A DNA stretch of 64,000 nucleotides from Arthrobacter citreus (GCF_038405225.1 NZ_CP151657.1:3410001-3474000); one strand, 5' to 3'; positions 15,974 to 24,966 are shown, numbered from the stretch's first letter. Numbers and translations: made by a program. The notes: a model not told the origin generated them from the letters alone.

Positions 15974-17545
15974 CTATGAGACTGCGATTTCCGCGATGCG
16001 CAGGCCCCACGGGTACTGGGCCTGAAGGCCACCGGTCAGGCGCGGCAGCTGCGTGAAGTTCACGATCACGTATTTGGCCGTTGCCGCTTCGCCGTCCACC
16101 TTGGGGACCTGGATGCTGGTGGTGGGACCGGTGAAACCGCTCTCGGCCACGGGGGTGGCCCCGTCCAGGCTTGGGGAATCGCTCAGGAGGACCGAGAAAC
16201 TGCCGCCGGTTCCGTTGAGCTGGCTGATGTCGATCTTGTTGATGGCTGATTCCTCCTCCAGCTCGACCACGAGCGCCAGGTTCGGCGCAAGGCCGCCGAA
16301 AGCGTCGTTGGCGTACACGTAGCTGGACCAATAGGTAGCCGGGTTGCCGTCCAGGATCTGGGGCAGCGCCCCGTCGTTTTCCGCGTCGAGCCCGGGATTT
16401 TCCGGAACCAGGCGGCTGACCCCGATGGGCGCCGCTGCGGGCGCTGCCGGCGCGGGAGCGTCTGAAGAGGGAGCCTCCGCGGGGGCGCTGACCGTTGGCG
16501 TGGGCTCGGCGACCGGCGCAGCAGTTTCCCCGCCAAGCTTGCCCAGGGTGTTGGCGGCGACGACGACGGCGGCCACCAGGACCACGGTCAGCACCGCGCC
16601 CACCAGGACGCGGCCCATGGTGCGGCGCCCGCCGCCGGCCTCGTCGTCGTCGTCGTAATCCTCGTAGGTCTCGTAATCTTCGTCATTGCCGCTGCCGGCG
16701 TCACCGGTGGCGGCACTTGAGGCAAGGGCGGATTTGGGAAAGTTTGAGGGCCGGCGCTCGGGGGCTTCTTCCTGGGCGCTGCGGGAGGGCGGAACGGATT
16801 CCCCGGTGTTTGTGCCGGCGGGTGCGTCCGAAACATAGTCGTCTTCGGTCCAGCGTGACACTTTGGGGGTTTGGCCGGTGGCCGGCGCCTTTGCCTGGCC
16901 TGAGAGGGGCCTGGCGGTGGGGGGCGGCGGCATGTTGGCGGCCCCCGTGGCTGCTTCGGCAGGTGCGTCCGCTGCGTCTCCGAACTCCAGGTCGCGGGCT
17001 GCGGCCGCTTCCTCGGCACCGGTGAGGGTCCCGCCGGCGCCGGCGGCGGCACCTGCACGGCCGAACTTGGGCAGTTTGGGGAGCGGGCGGCCGGAGATCA
17101 GCGGTTTCCGGGGAGCGCGTTCCACGGGCTCGTCAACGTACCGGTCCTCATCCTGGGTTTCCGGCTCGCGGGAGCGGGGCATCCCGAAAATTTCGGAGCC
17201 GAGCGTATCGGTGAAAAAGGGCTCGACAAAGGGCGCATCGCGTTCAATGACCAGGTCAAGCAGGTCCGCTGCGTTGGCATTGTTGGTCACGAGGTAGGTG
17301 CGGCCGTCGCTGACGCCGAGATCCAGGATCTGCACGTTGCTGGCCCGCTCGCCGGTGGCAATCTCGCGGGCGCTGGCACTGACCTGGGCGGTGTTTTCGG
17401 GTGCTGCGAGGAGGATACTCACGGCACGGTTCAGTACCTGGTCCACTCCGTCGAGGACCAGATCATTCTCCGCTGAGGCCAAAACCTGTGCGGTCACTTT
17501 GTAGCGGCCCCCAAGGGTTGAGCCTGCGTCTACCGGCTGTGGCAC
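15974..17545 (-). CDS. membrane protein with kinase-like N-lobe and extracellular F5/8C-like domain (MviN accessory domains as a separate gene)
   Basis: GTG 17545 is preferred because GGGAGGA lies just upstream; an in-frame TTG 24 bp further up is less likely. The 523-residue product has an N-terminal segment (LGGRYKVTAQ through LNRAVSILLA) resembling a protein-kinase N-lobe but without the glycine loop or the ATP-binding lysine. A long Pro/Ala/Glu-rich linker follows, then a single membrane helix (about 312-332), a Pro/Ala-rich spacer, and a C-terminal domain (about 377-523) with the feel of a discoidin-like sugar-binding beta-sandwich. Mycobacterial MviN carries a pseudokinase, a membrane helix and an extracellular sugar-binding-like domain fused to MurJ. 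Here they appear separately, 212 bp downstream of murJ. Partner proteins are not visible. Confidence 0.7.
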   Translation of the reverse strand: MPQPVDAGSTLGGRYKVTAQVLASAENDLVLDGVDQVLNRAVSILLAAPENTAQVSASAREIATGERASNVQILDLGVSDGRTYLVTNNANAADLLDLVIERDAPFVEPFFTDTLGSEIFGMPRSREPETQDEDRYVDEPVERAPRKPLISGRPLPKLPKFGRAGAAAGAGGTLTGAEEAAAARDLEFGDAADAPAEAATGAANMPPPPTARPLSGQAKAPATGQTPKVSRWTEDDYVSDAPAGTNTGESVPPSRSAQEEAPERRPSNFPKSALASSAATGDAGSGNDEDYETYEDYDDDDEAGGGRRTMGRVLVGAVLTVVLVAAVVVAANTLGKLGGETAAPVAEPTPTVSAPAEAPSSDAPAPAAPAAAPIGVSRLVPENPGLDAENDGALPQILDGNPATYWSSYVYANDAFGGLAPNLALVVELEEESAINKIDISQLNGTGGSFSVLLSDSPSLDGATPVAESGFTGPTTSIQVPKVDGEAATAKYVIVNFTQLPRLTGGLQAQYPWGLRIAEIAVS

Positions 17546-17757
17546 GTGTTCCTCCCATGGAAACGGCAATTGGTGCGTTAAATGTGCTGCGGACTGACTT
17601 GCTGCTGGTCTGATGGCTGCTGCTAATTAAACGACGAGACTCCATAGCATGCCTTATTACCCATGCTACCTGCGCCCAATGCCAAACCCTGAGTCGGCGC
17701 CCGCGTGCCTGTTACGCAGAAACCGCAGCTTGCCCGGTTCTGGTTCCGGTGACGCGG

Positions 17758-19428
17758 TTAGCTGCCCTGGCGGCGGACCTTGGCGAGGATCGGAGCGAGG
17801 AACGCATCCAGTTCCCGGACTTTCAGGGCGCGCAGCATGAAGTAGTACGACACGGCCATCAGCGAGCCGCAGATCAGCAGGGTGACCAGCGAGCCGAGCA
17901 GCGACTGCCAGGCGAATCCGTCAGCGGAGTAACCGCCCAGCAGCCCCAGCGCCGCGGATCCGGCGACGGCGCAGCCCAGGGCGGCAACCGTGATGCGAAC
18001 ATGCACATCGAAGATTCTGCCCGCACCGTAATGACCCAGTTTCCGGGTCAGGAAGATGTGGCTGATCAACACGCCCGCCACGTTGCCCAGGGAATAGGCG
18101 ACGGCCAGGCCGAAAATAATGCGGTTGGGCGGCAGGGCTGCGGCACCCAGCGCCAGGGCAACGCCGAAGACGGAGAGGATGATCTGCATGATCATGGGCG
18201 TTTTTCCGTCTTCATCCGCGTAAAAGGCGCGGTTCATCAGGAAGGTGGCGCTGAGGAAGGGAGCACTGACCGACAGCAGCACCAGGACCTGGCCCTGGAC
18301 GGCGGCGGAGGCCGTGGAACCGCCGCTGAGCCACATGCTGATGGGCCCGGCCAGCACCACAAGGACCGCGGAGCAGAAAACCGTCGCCACCCCGATGGCG
18401 CGCAGGCCGGAAGAGACGGCAGCCCGTACGGCGTCCAGGTTTTTCTCCGTGAAGGCCTGGGACATCTGGTTGAACAGCACCGTGGCCAGTGACAGCGTGA
18501 TGACGGAGTGCGGAATCATGTAGAACATGGACGCCGTCTCAAGGTTCAGCTGCCCCGCAATGACTTCGGGCGGATTCATTGCGGCATAAGCGGGGCGGGC
18601 GGCCGAGGCAATGGTGGCCACGTTCGTGTAGACAATGTAGGCGCCGTTGCCCACCAGCATGGTGATGATGGTCCACTTGGCCACTTTGCCGGTCTGCCGC
18701 AGGCCGATCCCGCGCATCCGCAGCGTGGGCCGCAGCCCCAGGTTGAGCTTCCGCAGGGGGATGAGCAGCACGGCGGCCTGCAGCACAATGCCCAGCGTGG
18801 TGCTTCCGGCCAACAGGACGGTGGCGGACGTGGTCCAGTTATCCGGCGAGAAGCTGTTCGTTTCCTGGCGGCCGATCAGCACGATGAACAGCACAATGCC
18901 GGCAATGGCAACAATGTTATTGACCACCGGCGCCCACATGTACGCCCCGAAGCGGCCGTTGGCGTTGAGCGTCTGGCCGATCACGGCGTACGCGCCGTAG
19001 AAGAAGATCTGCGGGAACAACCAATAGGCAAACGTTGTGGCCAGCGGGAGCTGGTCCTCCGTCAGCTGTGTCACCACCGGCAGGATCCAGGGCGCGGCAA
19101 GGGTTGCCGCCAGCGCCACGACGGCCAGCCCCAGCAGGCTCAGGGTCATGATGGCGGAGACGAACTCCCGCCCGCGGTCCGGCCGCTTGCTGGCCTTAAT
19201 AATCTGCGGGACCAGCACGGCATTGAAGATGCCGCCGGCGAGGAGCAGATAGATGAAGTTCGGCAGCACGTTCGAGGAACTGAAGATGTCCGACACCAAG
19301 CCGGTGTTGCCAATGGCAACAGCCAACAGTGCGGTCCGGACAAGGCCAAGGACACGGGAAAGGAGGGTTCCGGCTGCCATGACGGCGCTTGAGCGCGCAG
19401 TGCTGGGAGCAATAGTGTTTTCGGCCAT
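17758..19428 (-). CDS. murJ: lipid II flippase MurJ (MviN)
   Basis: The 556-residue polytopic protein belongs to the MurJ branch of the MOP exporter superfamily and moves lipid II across the membrane for peptidoglycan synthesis. About 14 hydrophobic segments are visible. The N-terminal region SAVMAAGTLLSRVLGLVRTA contains the family hallmark SRxxGxxR. It ends soon after the last helix with a short basic tail, without the pseudokinase extension of mycobacterial MviN. It lies 67 bp downstream of the NUDIX gene; the pseudokinase-like gene follows. ATG 19428 is preceded by AGGGA. Confidence 0.95.
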   Translation of the reverse strand: MAENTIAPSTARSSAVMAAGTLLSRVLGLVRTALLAVAIGNTGLVSDIFSSSNVLPNFIYLLLAGGIFNAVLVPQIIKASKRPDRGREFVSAIMTLSLLGLAVVALAATLAAPWILPVVTQLTEDQLPLATTFAYWLFPQIFFYGAYAVIGQTLNANGRFGAYMWAPVVNNIVAIAGIVLFIVLIGRQETNSFSPDNWTTSATVLLAGSTTLGIVLQAAVLLIPLRKLNLGLRPTLRMRGIGLRQTGKVAKWTIITMLVGNGAYIVYTNVATIASAARPAYAAMNPPEVIAGQLNLETASMFYMIPHSVITLSLATVLFNQMSQAFTEKNLDAVRAAVSSGLRAIGVATVFCSAVLVVLAGPISMWLSGGSTASAAVQGQVLVLLSVSAPFLSATFLMNRAFYADEDGKTPMIMQIILSVFGVALALGAAALPPNRIIFGLAVAYSLGNVAGVLISHIFLTRKLGHYGAGRIFDVHVRITVAALGCAVAGSAALGLLGGYSADGFAWQSLLGSLVTLLICGSLMAVSYYFMLRALKVRELDAFLAPILAKVRRQGS

Positions 19429-19495
19429 CGTGTCCCTATGCTCTCACTTCAACCGGGCAGTGATTAAACCGGCTGGCTCCGCGGGGAGGCGGAAG

Positions 19496-20026
19496 CTAGA
19501 GGTAACGGGGAAGGATTTCCCGGGCGAGATCGGCAATCCGCCGCTCGTTCGGAAAGGAGAGCCGTTTGCCCAGTTCCGCGAGGGGAACCCAGGCAACGTC
19601 CACAGCCTCGTGGTCCGGATCGTTCTCGATGGTGAGGTGCCCGCCGGTGGCTGCCAAGAGGAAATGGTGCACCGTCTTGTGCACGCGGTGGCCGCTGACG
19701 GTGAACCAATAGTCAATGCTTCCCAGTGCGGTCAGGATCCGGCCGTCAATGCCGGTTTCCTCGGCGATCTCCCGGATGGCTGCTTCCCGGCTGTCTTCCT
19801 CATTCTCGGGATGGCCCTTGGGCAGGCACCATTCAAGCCTGCCGCCGCGGTTGAGCCGGGCAATGATCGCCACCGGCAGGTCCGGAGAAGAGGAATCCAC
19901 CACAATGCCGCCCGCGGAAACCTCTTCCACAGTGGGAAGCGAGGCATGCACCGGATGCGCGCCGGCGCCGCCCATTGACGCCGTCAATGGGGTTCGCTTG
20001 GGTGCGCTCGGTACGGGATGGGCCAT
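19496..20026 (-). CDS. NUDIX hydrolase (MutT4-like)
   Basis: This 176-residue protein carries a complete NUDIX box from Gly71 to Ile93 (GHPENEE, then REIAEETGI), so the Mg-binding glutamates are intact. The position divergent from pcnA and upstream of murJ matches mycobacterial mutT4. The substrate is not predictable from sequence; oxidised or signalling nucleotides are possible. There is no Shine-Dalgarno. A -10-like TAGAGT ends six bases before ATG 20026, so the mRNA is probably leaderless. Confidence 0.88.
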   Translation of the reverse strand: MAHPVPSAPKRTPLTASMGGAGAHPVHASLPTVEEVSAGGIVVDSSSPDLPVAIIARLNRGGRLEWCLPKGHPENEEDSREAAIREIAEETGIDGRILTALGSIDYWFTVSGHRVHKTVHHFLLAATGGHLTIENDPDHEAVDVAWVPLAELGKRLSFPNERRIADLAREILPRYL

Positions 20027-20032
20027 AGGACC

Positions 20033-20038
20033 ACTCTA
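20033..20038 (-). promoter_or_regulatory. -10 element of a probable leaderless promoter (NUDIX gene)
   Basis: On the minus strand TAGAGT is followed by exactly 6 nt and then the ATG. The expected transcription start is the A of the start codon. No clear -35 element is seen. Confidence 0.45.
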
Positions 20039-20170
20039 ACGATCTTTGTCCGGGGATGATGACTGTCACGGGGCGGGCCGGAGAGGACGCGGCAAAGCCC
20101 GGCGTGTCCGGACCCCGGCGGGGGTCCGCTGTGCGTGCCGGGACCTTTTATCTGGCAGGCTTAAAGCACT

Positions 20171-21718
20171 ATGGCGCACCTTTTTGATAGTTCGGCCCTG
20201 AAGACCCCCCTGCCCCCCGTCGTCGCTGACCTCGGAGCCCTGTTCCGGGACGCCGGCTTCGAGCTCTCCCTTGTTGGCGGTCCCGTGCGCGATCTTTTCC
20301 TTGGCCGGGTGTCGCCGGACCTGGACTTCACCACGAATGCCCGCCCGGATGACATCATCAGCATCATCCGCCGCTGGTGCGACACGTACTGGGAAATCGG
20401 CCGCGCCTTCGGCACCATCGGCATGCGCAAGGACGGCTTCCAGATTGAGGTCACCACGTACCGCGCGGACGCGTACGACCCGGAGTCCCGGAAGCCCGAG
20501 GTGGCGTTCGGGGACAAGCTCGAAGATGATCTCTTCCGCCGTGACTTCACCATGAACGCGATGGCGCTGCGGCTGCCTTCCCTTGAACTGGTGGATCCCT
20601 TCGGAGGCCTGAAGGACCTTCAGGCTGGACTTGTCCGCACCCCCGGGGCGCCGTCGACATCCTTTTCCGACGATCCGCTGCGCATGATGCGCGCCGCCCG
20701 CTTCGCATCCCAGCTGGAAGTGGATGTGGCACCGGAGGTCTTCGACGCCATGAAGGACATGGCCGGGCGGATCACGATCATTTCCGCCGAGCGGGTGCGC
20801 GATGAACTCGTGAAGCTGATCAACGGCAAGGCGCCCTGGACCGGCATTGACCTGCTGGTGGAAAGCGGCATCGCGGAGCACGTCCTTCCCGAGGTGTCCG
20901 CGCTGAAACTCGAAATAGATGAGCACCACCGGCATAAGGACGTGTACCAGCACTCGCTGACGGTGCTGCGGCAGGCCTGCGGCCATGAGACCGGAGCCGA
21001 CGGCGATGTCCCGGCTCCGGACTTTGTCCTGCGGTTCGCTGCGCTGATGCACGACGTCGGAAAGCCCGCCACCCGCCGTTTTGAAGCCAACGGGTCCGTG
21101 AGCTTCCTGCACCACGACGCCGTCGGGTCCAAGCTCACGGCCAAACGGATGAAGGCCCTGCGCTTTGACAATGACACGGTCAAAGCGGTGTCCCGCCTGG
21201 TGGAGCTGCACATGCGCTTCTACGGCTACGGAGACGCCGGCTGGACGGATTCCGCCGTCCGCCGCTACGTCAACGACGCCGGACCCCTGCTGCAGCGGCT
21301 GCACCGGCTGACCCGCTCCGACGTCACCACCCGGAACCGCCGCAAGGCCGAACGCCTGGCCTTCGCCTATGACGACCTCGAGGCGCGGATCACCGCACTG
21401 GCCGAGCAGGAGGAGCTGGCCGCCATCCGCCCGGACCTGGACGGAGAAGCCATCATGGCGCTGCTGGATATCCGCCCGGGCCCGGTGGTTGGCCGCGCGT
21501 ACCGGTTCCTGCTGGAGGAACGCATGGAAAACGGTCCATCCACCGAAGCCGAAGCGGCGGCCCTGCTGCACAGCTGGTGGGCCGACCAGCCCGAAAGCCG
21601 GGAGAAATCCGGCAGCGCGGACATCCCCGCCAACCCTGCAGATGAAGCCATCCCTCACCGCGGTGACAAAATGGAGGCGGACGACAACCCGTCCACACCA
21701 CCGGAAGGAAGTAAATGA
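20171..21718 (+). CDS. pcnA: CCA tRNA nucleotidyltransferase
   Basis: The 515-residue enzyme adds or repairs the 3' CCA of tRNAs. The class II nucleotidyltransferase signature GGPVRDLFLG is at residues 36-45, followed by the metal-binding DLD (50-52). The RNA-binding head follows, and an HD-type domain with LMHDVGKPATR lies near residue 295. The last 60 residues are a low-complexity tail. It is divergent from the NUDIX gene, the same arrangement as mycobacterial mutT4-pcnA. The stop overlaps the next start (ATGA), so the phosphatase gene is translationally coupled. Mycobacteria use the symbol pcnA, others cca. Confidence 0.95.
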   Translation: MAHLFDSSALKTPLPPVVADLGALFRDAGFELSLVGGPVRDLFLGRVSPDLDFTTNARPDDIISIIRRWCDTYWEIGRAFGTIGMRKDGFQIEVTTYRADAYDPESRKPEVAFGDKLEDDLFRRDFTMNAMALRLPSLELVDPFGGLKDLQAGLVRTPGAPSTSFSDDPLRMMRAARFASQLEVDVAPEVFDAMKDMAGRITIISAERVRDELVKLINGKAPWTGIDLLVESGIAEHVLPEVSALKLEIDEHHRHKDVYQHSLTVLRQACGHETGADGDVPAPDFVLRFAALMHDVGKPATRRFEANGSVSFLHHDAVGSKLTAKRMKALRFDNDTVKAVSRLVELHMRFYGYGDAGWTDSAVRRYVNDAGPLLQRLHRLTRSDVTTRNRRKAERLAFAYDDLEARITALAEQEELAAIRPDLDGEAIMALLDIRPGPVVGRAYRFLLEERMENGPSTEAEAAALLHSWWADQPESREKSGSADIPANPADEAIPHRGDKMEADDNPSTPPEGSK

Positions 21719-22371
21719 GTGACGCTGAGGACTTCGGTCCGGCGGTTCCCGATACAACGCCGGCAGGAACCCGGCTCCCTCGTCTGTGGCTGCTGCGCCA
21801 CGGCGAAACGGAATGGTCCCGCGAGGGAAACTACACCGGCCTGACGGACATTCCGCTCACCGCCGAAGGTGAAGCCCAGGCCATCGCAGCGAAGGAAAAA
21901 ATTGGACAGGTCGATTTCGACCTGGTGCTGTCCTCACCGCTGATCCGTGCGCGGCGAACGGCCGAGTTGGTGGGCCACCCCAACCCGCGGATCCTTCCGC
22001 ACGCCCATGAGTGGGACTACGGAGACAACGAGGGCCGCAAGAGCACCCAGGTCCGCGCGGAAAACCCCGGCTACATCATCTGGAACGACGGCGTCCCCAA
22101 CGGAGAGACCCTTGACCAGGTGGCCGAGCGCGCTGACCGCATTGTCTCCCTGGTGCAGGCCGGCTGCGGAACTCCGATGGACCGCGATCCGGAGGCCGTC
22201 CCCGTGGAAAAAGTCCTCCTCGTGGCGCACGGCCACTTCCTGCGGATCCTGGCCGCCCGCTGGCTTGGGCTCCCCGCCGATCAGGGACGGCACTTTGTCC
22301 TCGGCACGGCTGCAGTCTGCACACTGGGCTGGGATAAGCACACGCCGGCGATAGTGCGCTGGAACTATTAG
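21715..22371 (+). CDS. histidine phosphatase family protein (phosphoglycerate mutase-like)
   Basis: The 218-residue protein has the histidine phosphatase signature LLRHGETEW, with the phospho-accepting His at residue 29. The second catalytic His is in LVAHGHF near residue 170, preceded by the expected acidic residues in HAHEWDYGDNEG. These enzymes hydrolyse small phosphoesters; the substrate cannot be told from sequence. The ATG lies within the stop of pcnA. The following AT-rich gap marks the end of this transcription unit. Confidence 0.9.
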   Translation: MSDAEDFGPAVPDTTPAGTRLPRLWLLRHGETEWSREGNYTGLTDIPLTAEGEAQAIAAKEKIGQVDFDLVLSSPLIRARRTAELVGHPNPRILPHAHEWDYGDNEGRKSTQVRAENPGYIIWNDGVPNGETLDQVAERADRIVSLVQAGCGTPMDRDPEAVPVEKVLLVAHGHFLRILAARWLGLPADQGRHFVLGTAAVCTLGWDKHTPAIVRWNY

Positions 22372-22598
22372 TAGAAAAGTATTTTAAATAGTTTCACCGA
22401 AATGCTTGGCATGGAGGTGATTCCTGTTGTATCTTTTTCCTGTGGCCGGGTTTCATCCGGGCTAGTTTCCAGTCGGCAGGGCCACACCAGCCAATGAAAA
22501 ACCTCCGGGCATCACAGTCCGGACATTCTTAGCCGGACCTGCGTCCCGCACGCCGGCTTGTCCGCAAGTCCACGCACTCTGGAAAGGGAGGTGGGGTT

Positions 22599-22778
22599 TT
22601 GAACAACCACGTATTCCTCACTGCCGCGACGGTTGCCTGCCCGCAGGCCGGCACGTCCATCCCTTCGACTGCACGGCCGGTTCTCCGGTCCGGACTGCGG
22701 ATGACGGGCATGGCCCGACGGCCGGATGCAGCAGGTTGGCGTTCCGGGATTGCCCGCGGCCTTGGCGGCCGCGGGTAG
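22599..22778 (+). CDS. possible small protein of 59 residues (doubtful)
   Basis: A TTG start at 22599 is preceded at 7-nt spacing by GGGAGG within AAAGGGAGGT, one of the strongest Shine-Dalgarno sequences in the window. The 59-codon product is rich in Arg, Gly and Ala, has no recognisable domain or membrane segment, and has amino-acid use like random high-GC DNA. It is listed because the initiation signal is so good; it may be fortuitous. Confidence 0.25.
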   Translation: MNNHVFLTAATVACPQAGTSIPSTARPVLRSGLRMTGMARRPDAAGWRSGIARGLGGRG

Positions 22779-22996
22779 CCTCGCCCGGCGCCGCTTCGCG
22801 GCCCACATCCGGTGACTGACGCCGTTCCGCGCTGCCCCACCGTTCCCCGACACCCCTGAAGCACTCCGGAATCACACAGCGGTTCTCCGGCAGTCTTCAG
22901 TGCACCGGCTTCCTGGCCGGGCGGGAACCGGGCCACGGCGGCAGGGGCCATCCGGCATACCCTCGGCATTCCTTTTCAAGTCCGGCACGCTTCGGC

Positions 22997-23028
22997 AATT
23001 ACCCGCTTAAATTTCACCGCGGGTAATT
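22997..23028. repeat. 10-bp perfect inverted repeat, possible operator or hairpin
   Basis: AATTACCCGC at 22997-23006 is repeated inverted as GCGGGTAATT at 23019-23028, with a 12-nt AT-rich spacer. It lies about 150 bp upstream of the small-protein gene at 23175. There is no T-run, so an operator is as likely as a terminator. Confidence 0.5.
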
Positions 23029-23174
23029 ACAGCCTTATTTGCCGCGCCTAAAGGGACAATTCAGCCGTAATTCCTGCCGGTTCCCCCTCCGCTTTTCCCG
23101 GGATTGTTTACTATTCCCTTCTCTTACTTTCGTGCACCCAAAAACAGGTGCGCCCCTTTCTTTCGGAGTTTATC

Positions 23175-23453
23175 GTGCGCTCTTTTAACCTGCCCCTGTC
23201 ACCTCCCCGTGAAGCATCCGGACTGCCGCAGACCCCAGCGCCAGCGCTGGCTTCCGCTCAGCCGGACCACCCGCCGTCGCCCCGTCCCGTCCCGGTGAAA
23301 CCACCCTCATCCTGGCGGAAGCTGGCGGCCGGCCTCAACCGCCTGCGTGCATCCTTCGCCCGCGCCGACGCCGTTCACCAGGCCCGGCTGGACAGTGCCT
23401 TGAACGGACCGGAACGTCACCTGCTGGTCCGCTACACCTCGTCCATCAAGTAA
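23175..23453 (+). CDS. small hypothetical protein, 92 residues
   Basis: GTG 23175 follows GGAG at good spacing (CGGAGTTTATC), favoured over an upstream in-frame ATG at 23148 that would put that Shine-Dalgarno inside the gene. The N-terminal half is Pro-rich and probably disordered. The C-terminal half (WRKLAAGLNRLRASFARAD, then LNGPERHLLVRY) is basic and helical and looks conserved rather than random. There is no membrane segment. A strong terminator follows 51 bp after the stop, supporting a separate transcription unit. I do not recognise the family. Confidence 0.6.
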   Translation: MRSFNLPLSPPREASGLPQTPAPALASAQPDHPPSPRPVPVKPPSSWRKLAAGLNRLRASFARADAVHQARLDSALNGPERHLLVRYTSSIK

Positions 23454-23504
23454 GACGGGAAGCACGACGGCAAGTCAGAGGGCTGTGTCCGGGAACAAAA
23501 CCGG

Positions 23505-23537
23505 GGGAGTTCGCGCTGTACTGCGCGAACTCCCTTT
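23505..23537 (+). terminator. Rho-independent terminator before mshA
   Basis: A perfect 12-bp stem (GGGAGTTCGCGC with GCGCGAACTCCC) encloses a 6-nt loop and is followed by TTT. It ends the transcript of the small protein at 23175. Confidence 0.9.
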
Positions 23538-23601
23538 GGCGTGCCGCCGCAGAGGTGATCAGGGCAACCGGCCCCGGAAACCATGCTCTGCCCCGAGGCG
23601 T

Positions 23602-23607
23602 TATAAA
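23602..23607 (+). promoter_or_regulatory. possible -10 element for mshA
   Basis: TATAAA lies 45 bp before the mshA start in otherwise GC-rich DNA. No matching -35 is seen at 16-18 bp. Confidence 0.35.
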
Positions 23608-23651
23608 GTCGTAAGGGATCCAAACTGCAGCCGGCCAAGAAGGGAGTGCTG

Positions 23652-24899
23652 TTGCTTCAGGTAAAGCGCGTGGCCATGCTCTCGCTGCATACGTCACCCC
23701 TGGAGCAGCCGGGCTCCGGCGATGCCGGCGGAATGAACGTCTACGTCCGCTCGGTGGCCGTTGAACTGGCCCGGTCCGGAGTGGAAGTGGAAATTTTCAC
23801 GCGTGCCTCCGACCCGCATCAGAAGCCCGTGGTGGAGCTTGCCCCCGGCGTGACCGTCCGGCATGTCAGTGCCGGGCCGCGCCGCAGGATTGCCAAGGAG
23901 GCGCTGCCCGGACTCGCCGCGGATCTGGCCTCCGGCGTCACTGACGTCCACCCCTTGTCCGGCGGCCGCCGCTTCGACGTTATCCATTCGCACTACTGGG
24001 TGTCCGGAATGGCCGGACTGGCCGTTGCCCGGGCCTGGGACCTGCCCCTGGTCCACACCATGCACACCATGGCGCGGGTGAAGAACCTGCGGCTCCAGCC
24101 CGGGGAGACGCCAGAACCCGGGGTGCGGATTGACGGGGAACAGGAGATTGTGGACGGTGCCACCCGGCTCATCGCCAATACCAGCACCGAGGCAGACGAG
24201 CTGGAAACCCTGTACGGAGCCGATCCCCTCGAGGTTGACGTTGTGGCTCCGGGCGTGGACCTGCAGATTTTCTCCAGCCGGAATCCCGATGCCGCCCGTG
24301 CCCGCCTTGGCGTGCCCCCGGAGGTTTTCCACGTGGTCTTCGCCGGGCGCATCCAGCGTATGAAGGGACCGCAGGTGCTGGTCCGGGCTGCGGCTGAACT
24401 GCATGCGCGCCGTCCGGATATTCCGCTGAAGATCAGCATCCTTGGCGCCGGCAGCGGGTCCGAGGTCCTTGACCTGCAGCCGCTGGTCGATTCCCTGGGC
24501 CTGCACGCCCAGGTGTCGCTGCATCCGCCGGTGGATGCCCCCGGGCTGGCTGAATGGTTCCGTGCAGCCGACGTGGTGGCGGTGCCGTCCTTCAGCGAGT
24601 CCTTCGGACTGGTCGCCCTGGAAGCGCAGGCCTGCGGAACACCCGTCCTGGCGGCTAACGTCGGTGGGCTGCCCAAGGCTGTTGGGCACGGCCGGACCGG
24701 GCTGCTGGTGGACGGGCACGACGCCGGCCGGTGGTCCGCCGAACTGGAAAAACTGTACGACGACGCCGGGCTGCGGCGGGCGCTGGGCTACGGCGCCGCC
24801 GAACACGCCGCGGCCTTCGGCTGGAAGCGCACCGCATCGCTTACCGCCCGAAGCTACCTGCAGGCCGCACGACAGTTCTCCGCGCAGTCCGTCCGCTGA
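23652..24899 (+). CDS. mshA: D-inositol-3-phosphate glycosyltransferase MshA
   Basis: This GT4 enzyme transfers N-acetylglucosamine from UDP-GlcNAc to 1D-myo-inositol 3-phosphate, the first step of mycothiol synthesis. The family N-terminus appears as LSLHTSPLEQPGSGDAGGMN, with the donor-site glycines and MNVYVR following. The acceptor region has HSHYWVSG and HTMHTMARVKN. The C-terminal Rossmann domain shows FAGRIQRMKGPQ and the retaining-GT4 ESFGLVALEAQACGTP motif. TTG 23652 is preferred because AAGGGAG (23639-23645) is 6 nt upstream; GTG 23646 directly abuts it. The product is about 415 residues. The inositol phosphate substrate is made by ino1, encoded convergently nearby. Confidence 0.88.
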   Translation: MLQVKRVAMLSLHTSPLEQPGSGDAGGMNVYVRSVAVELARSGVEVEIFTRASDPHQKPVVELAPGVTVRHVSAGPRRRIAKEALPGLAADLASGVTDVHPLSGGRRFDVIHSHYWVSGMAGLAVARAWDLPLVHTMHTMARVKNLRLQPGETPEPGVRIDGEQEIVDGATRLIANTSTEADELETLYGADPLEVDVVAPGVDLQIFSSRNPDAARARLGVPPEVFHVVFAGRIQRMKGPQVLVRAAAELHARRPDIPLKISILGAGSGSEVLDLQPLVDSLGLHAQVSLHPPVDAPGLAEWFRAADVVAVPSFSESFGLVALEAQACGTPVLAANVGGLPKAVGHGRTGLLVDGHDAGRWSAELEKLYDDAGLRRALGYGAAEHAAAFGWKRTASLTARSYLQAARQFSAQSVR

Positions 24900-24966
24900 T
24901 AGCTTGGACGGTATTCCACCAGTGCCGGTGGAGCACCGTAGGACGGGTACCGGAAGGACCGCATAG

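Larger units (their letters stand above)
22372..23174. other. gene-poor gap of about 0.8 kb with AT-rich ends
   Basis: The gap starts with an unusually AT-rich stretch (22372-22440) and has another around 22990-23170. It contains a perfect 10-bp inverted repeat at 22997-23028 and a 59-codon frame with a strong Shine-Dalgarno at 22599-22778. No gene is convincingly supported. A promoter, a small RNA or a degraded gene could be present. Confidence 0.5.

Noticed and set aside
20066-21757. 563-codon open frame opposite pcnA
   Set aside because: It is a mirror of the pcnA coding frame in high-GC DNA, with no homology-like motifs.
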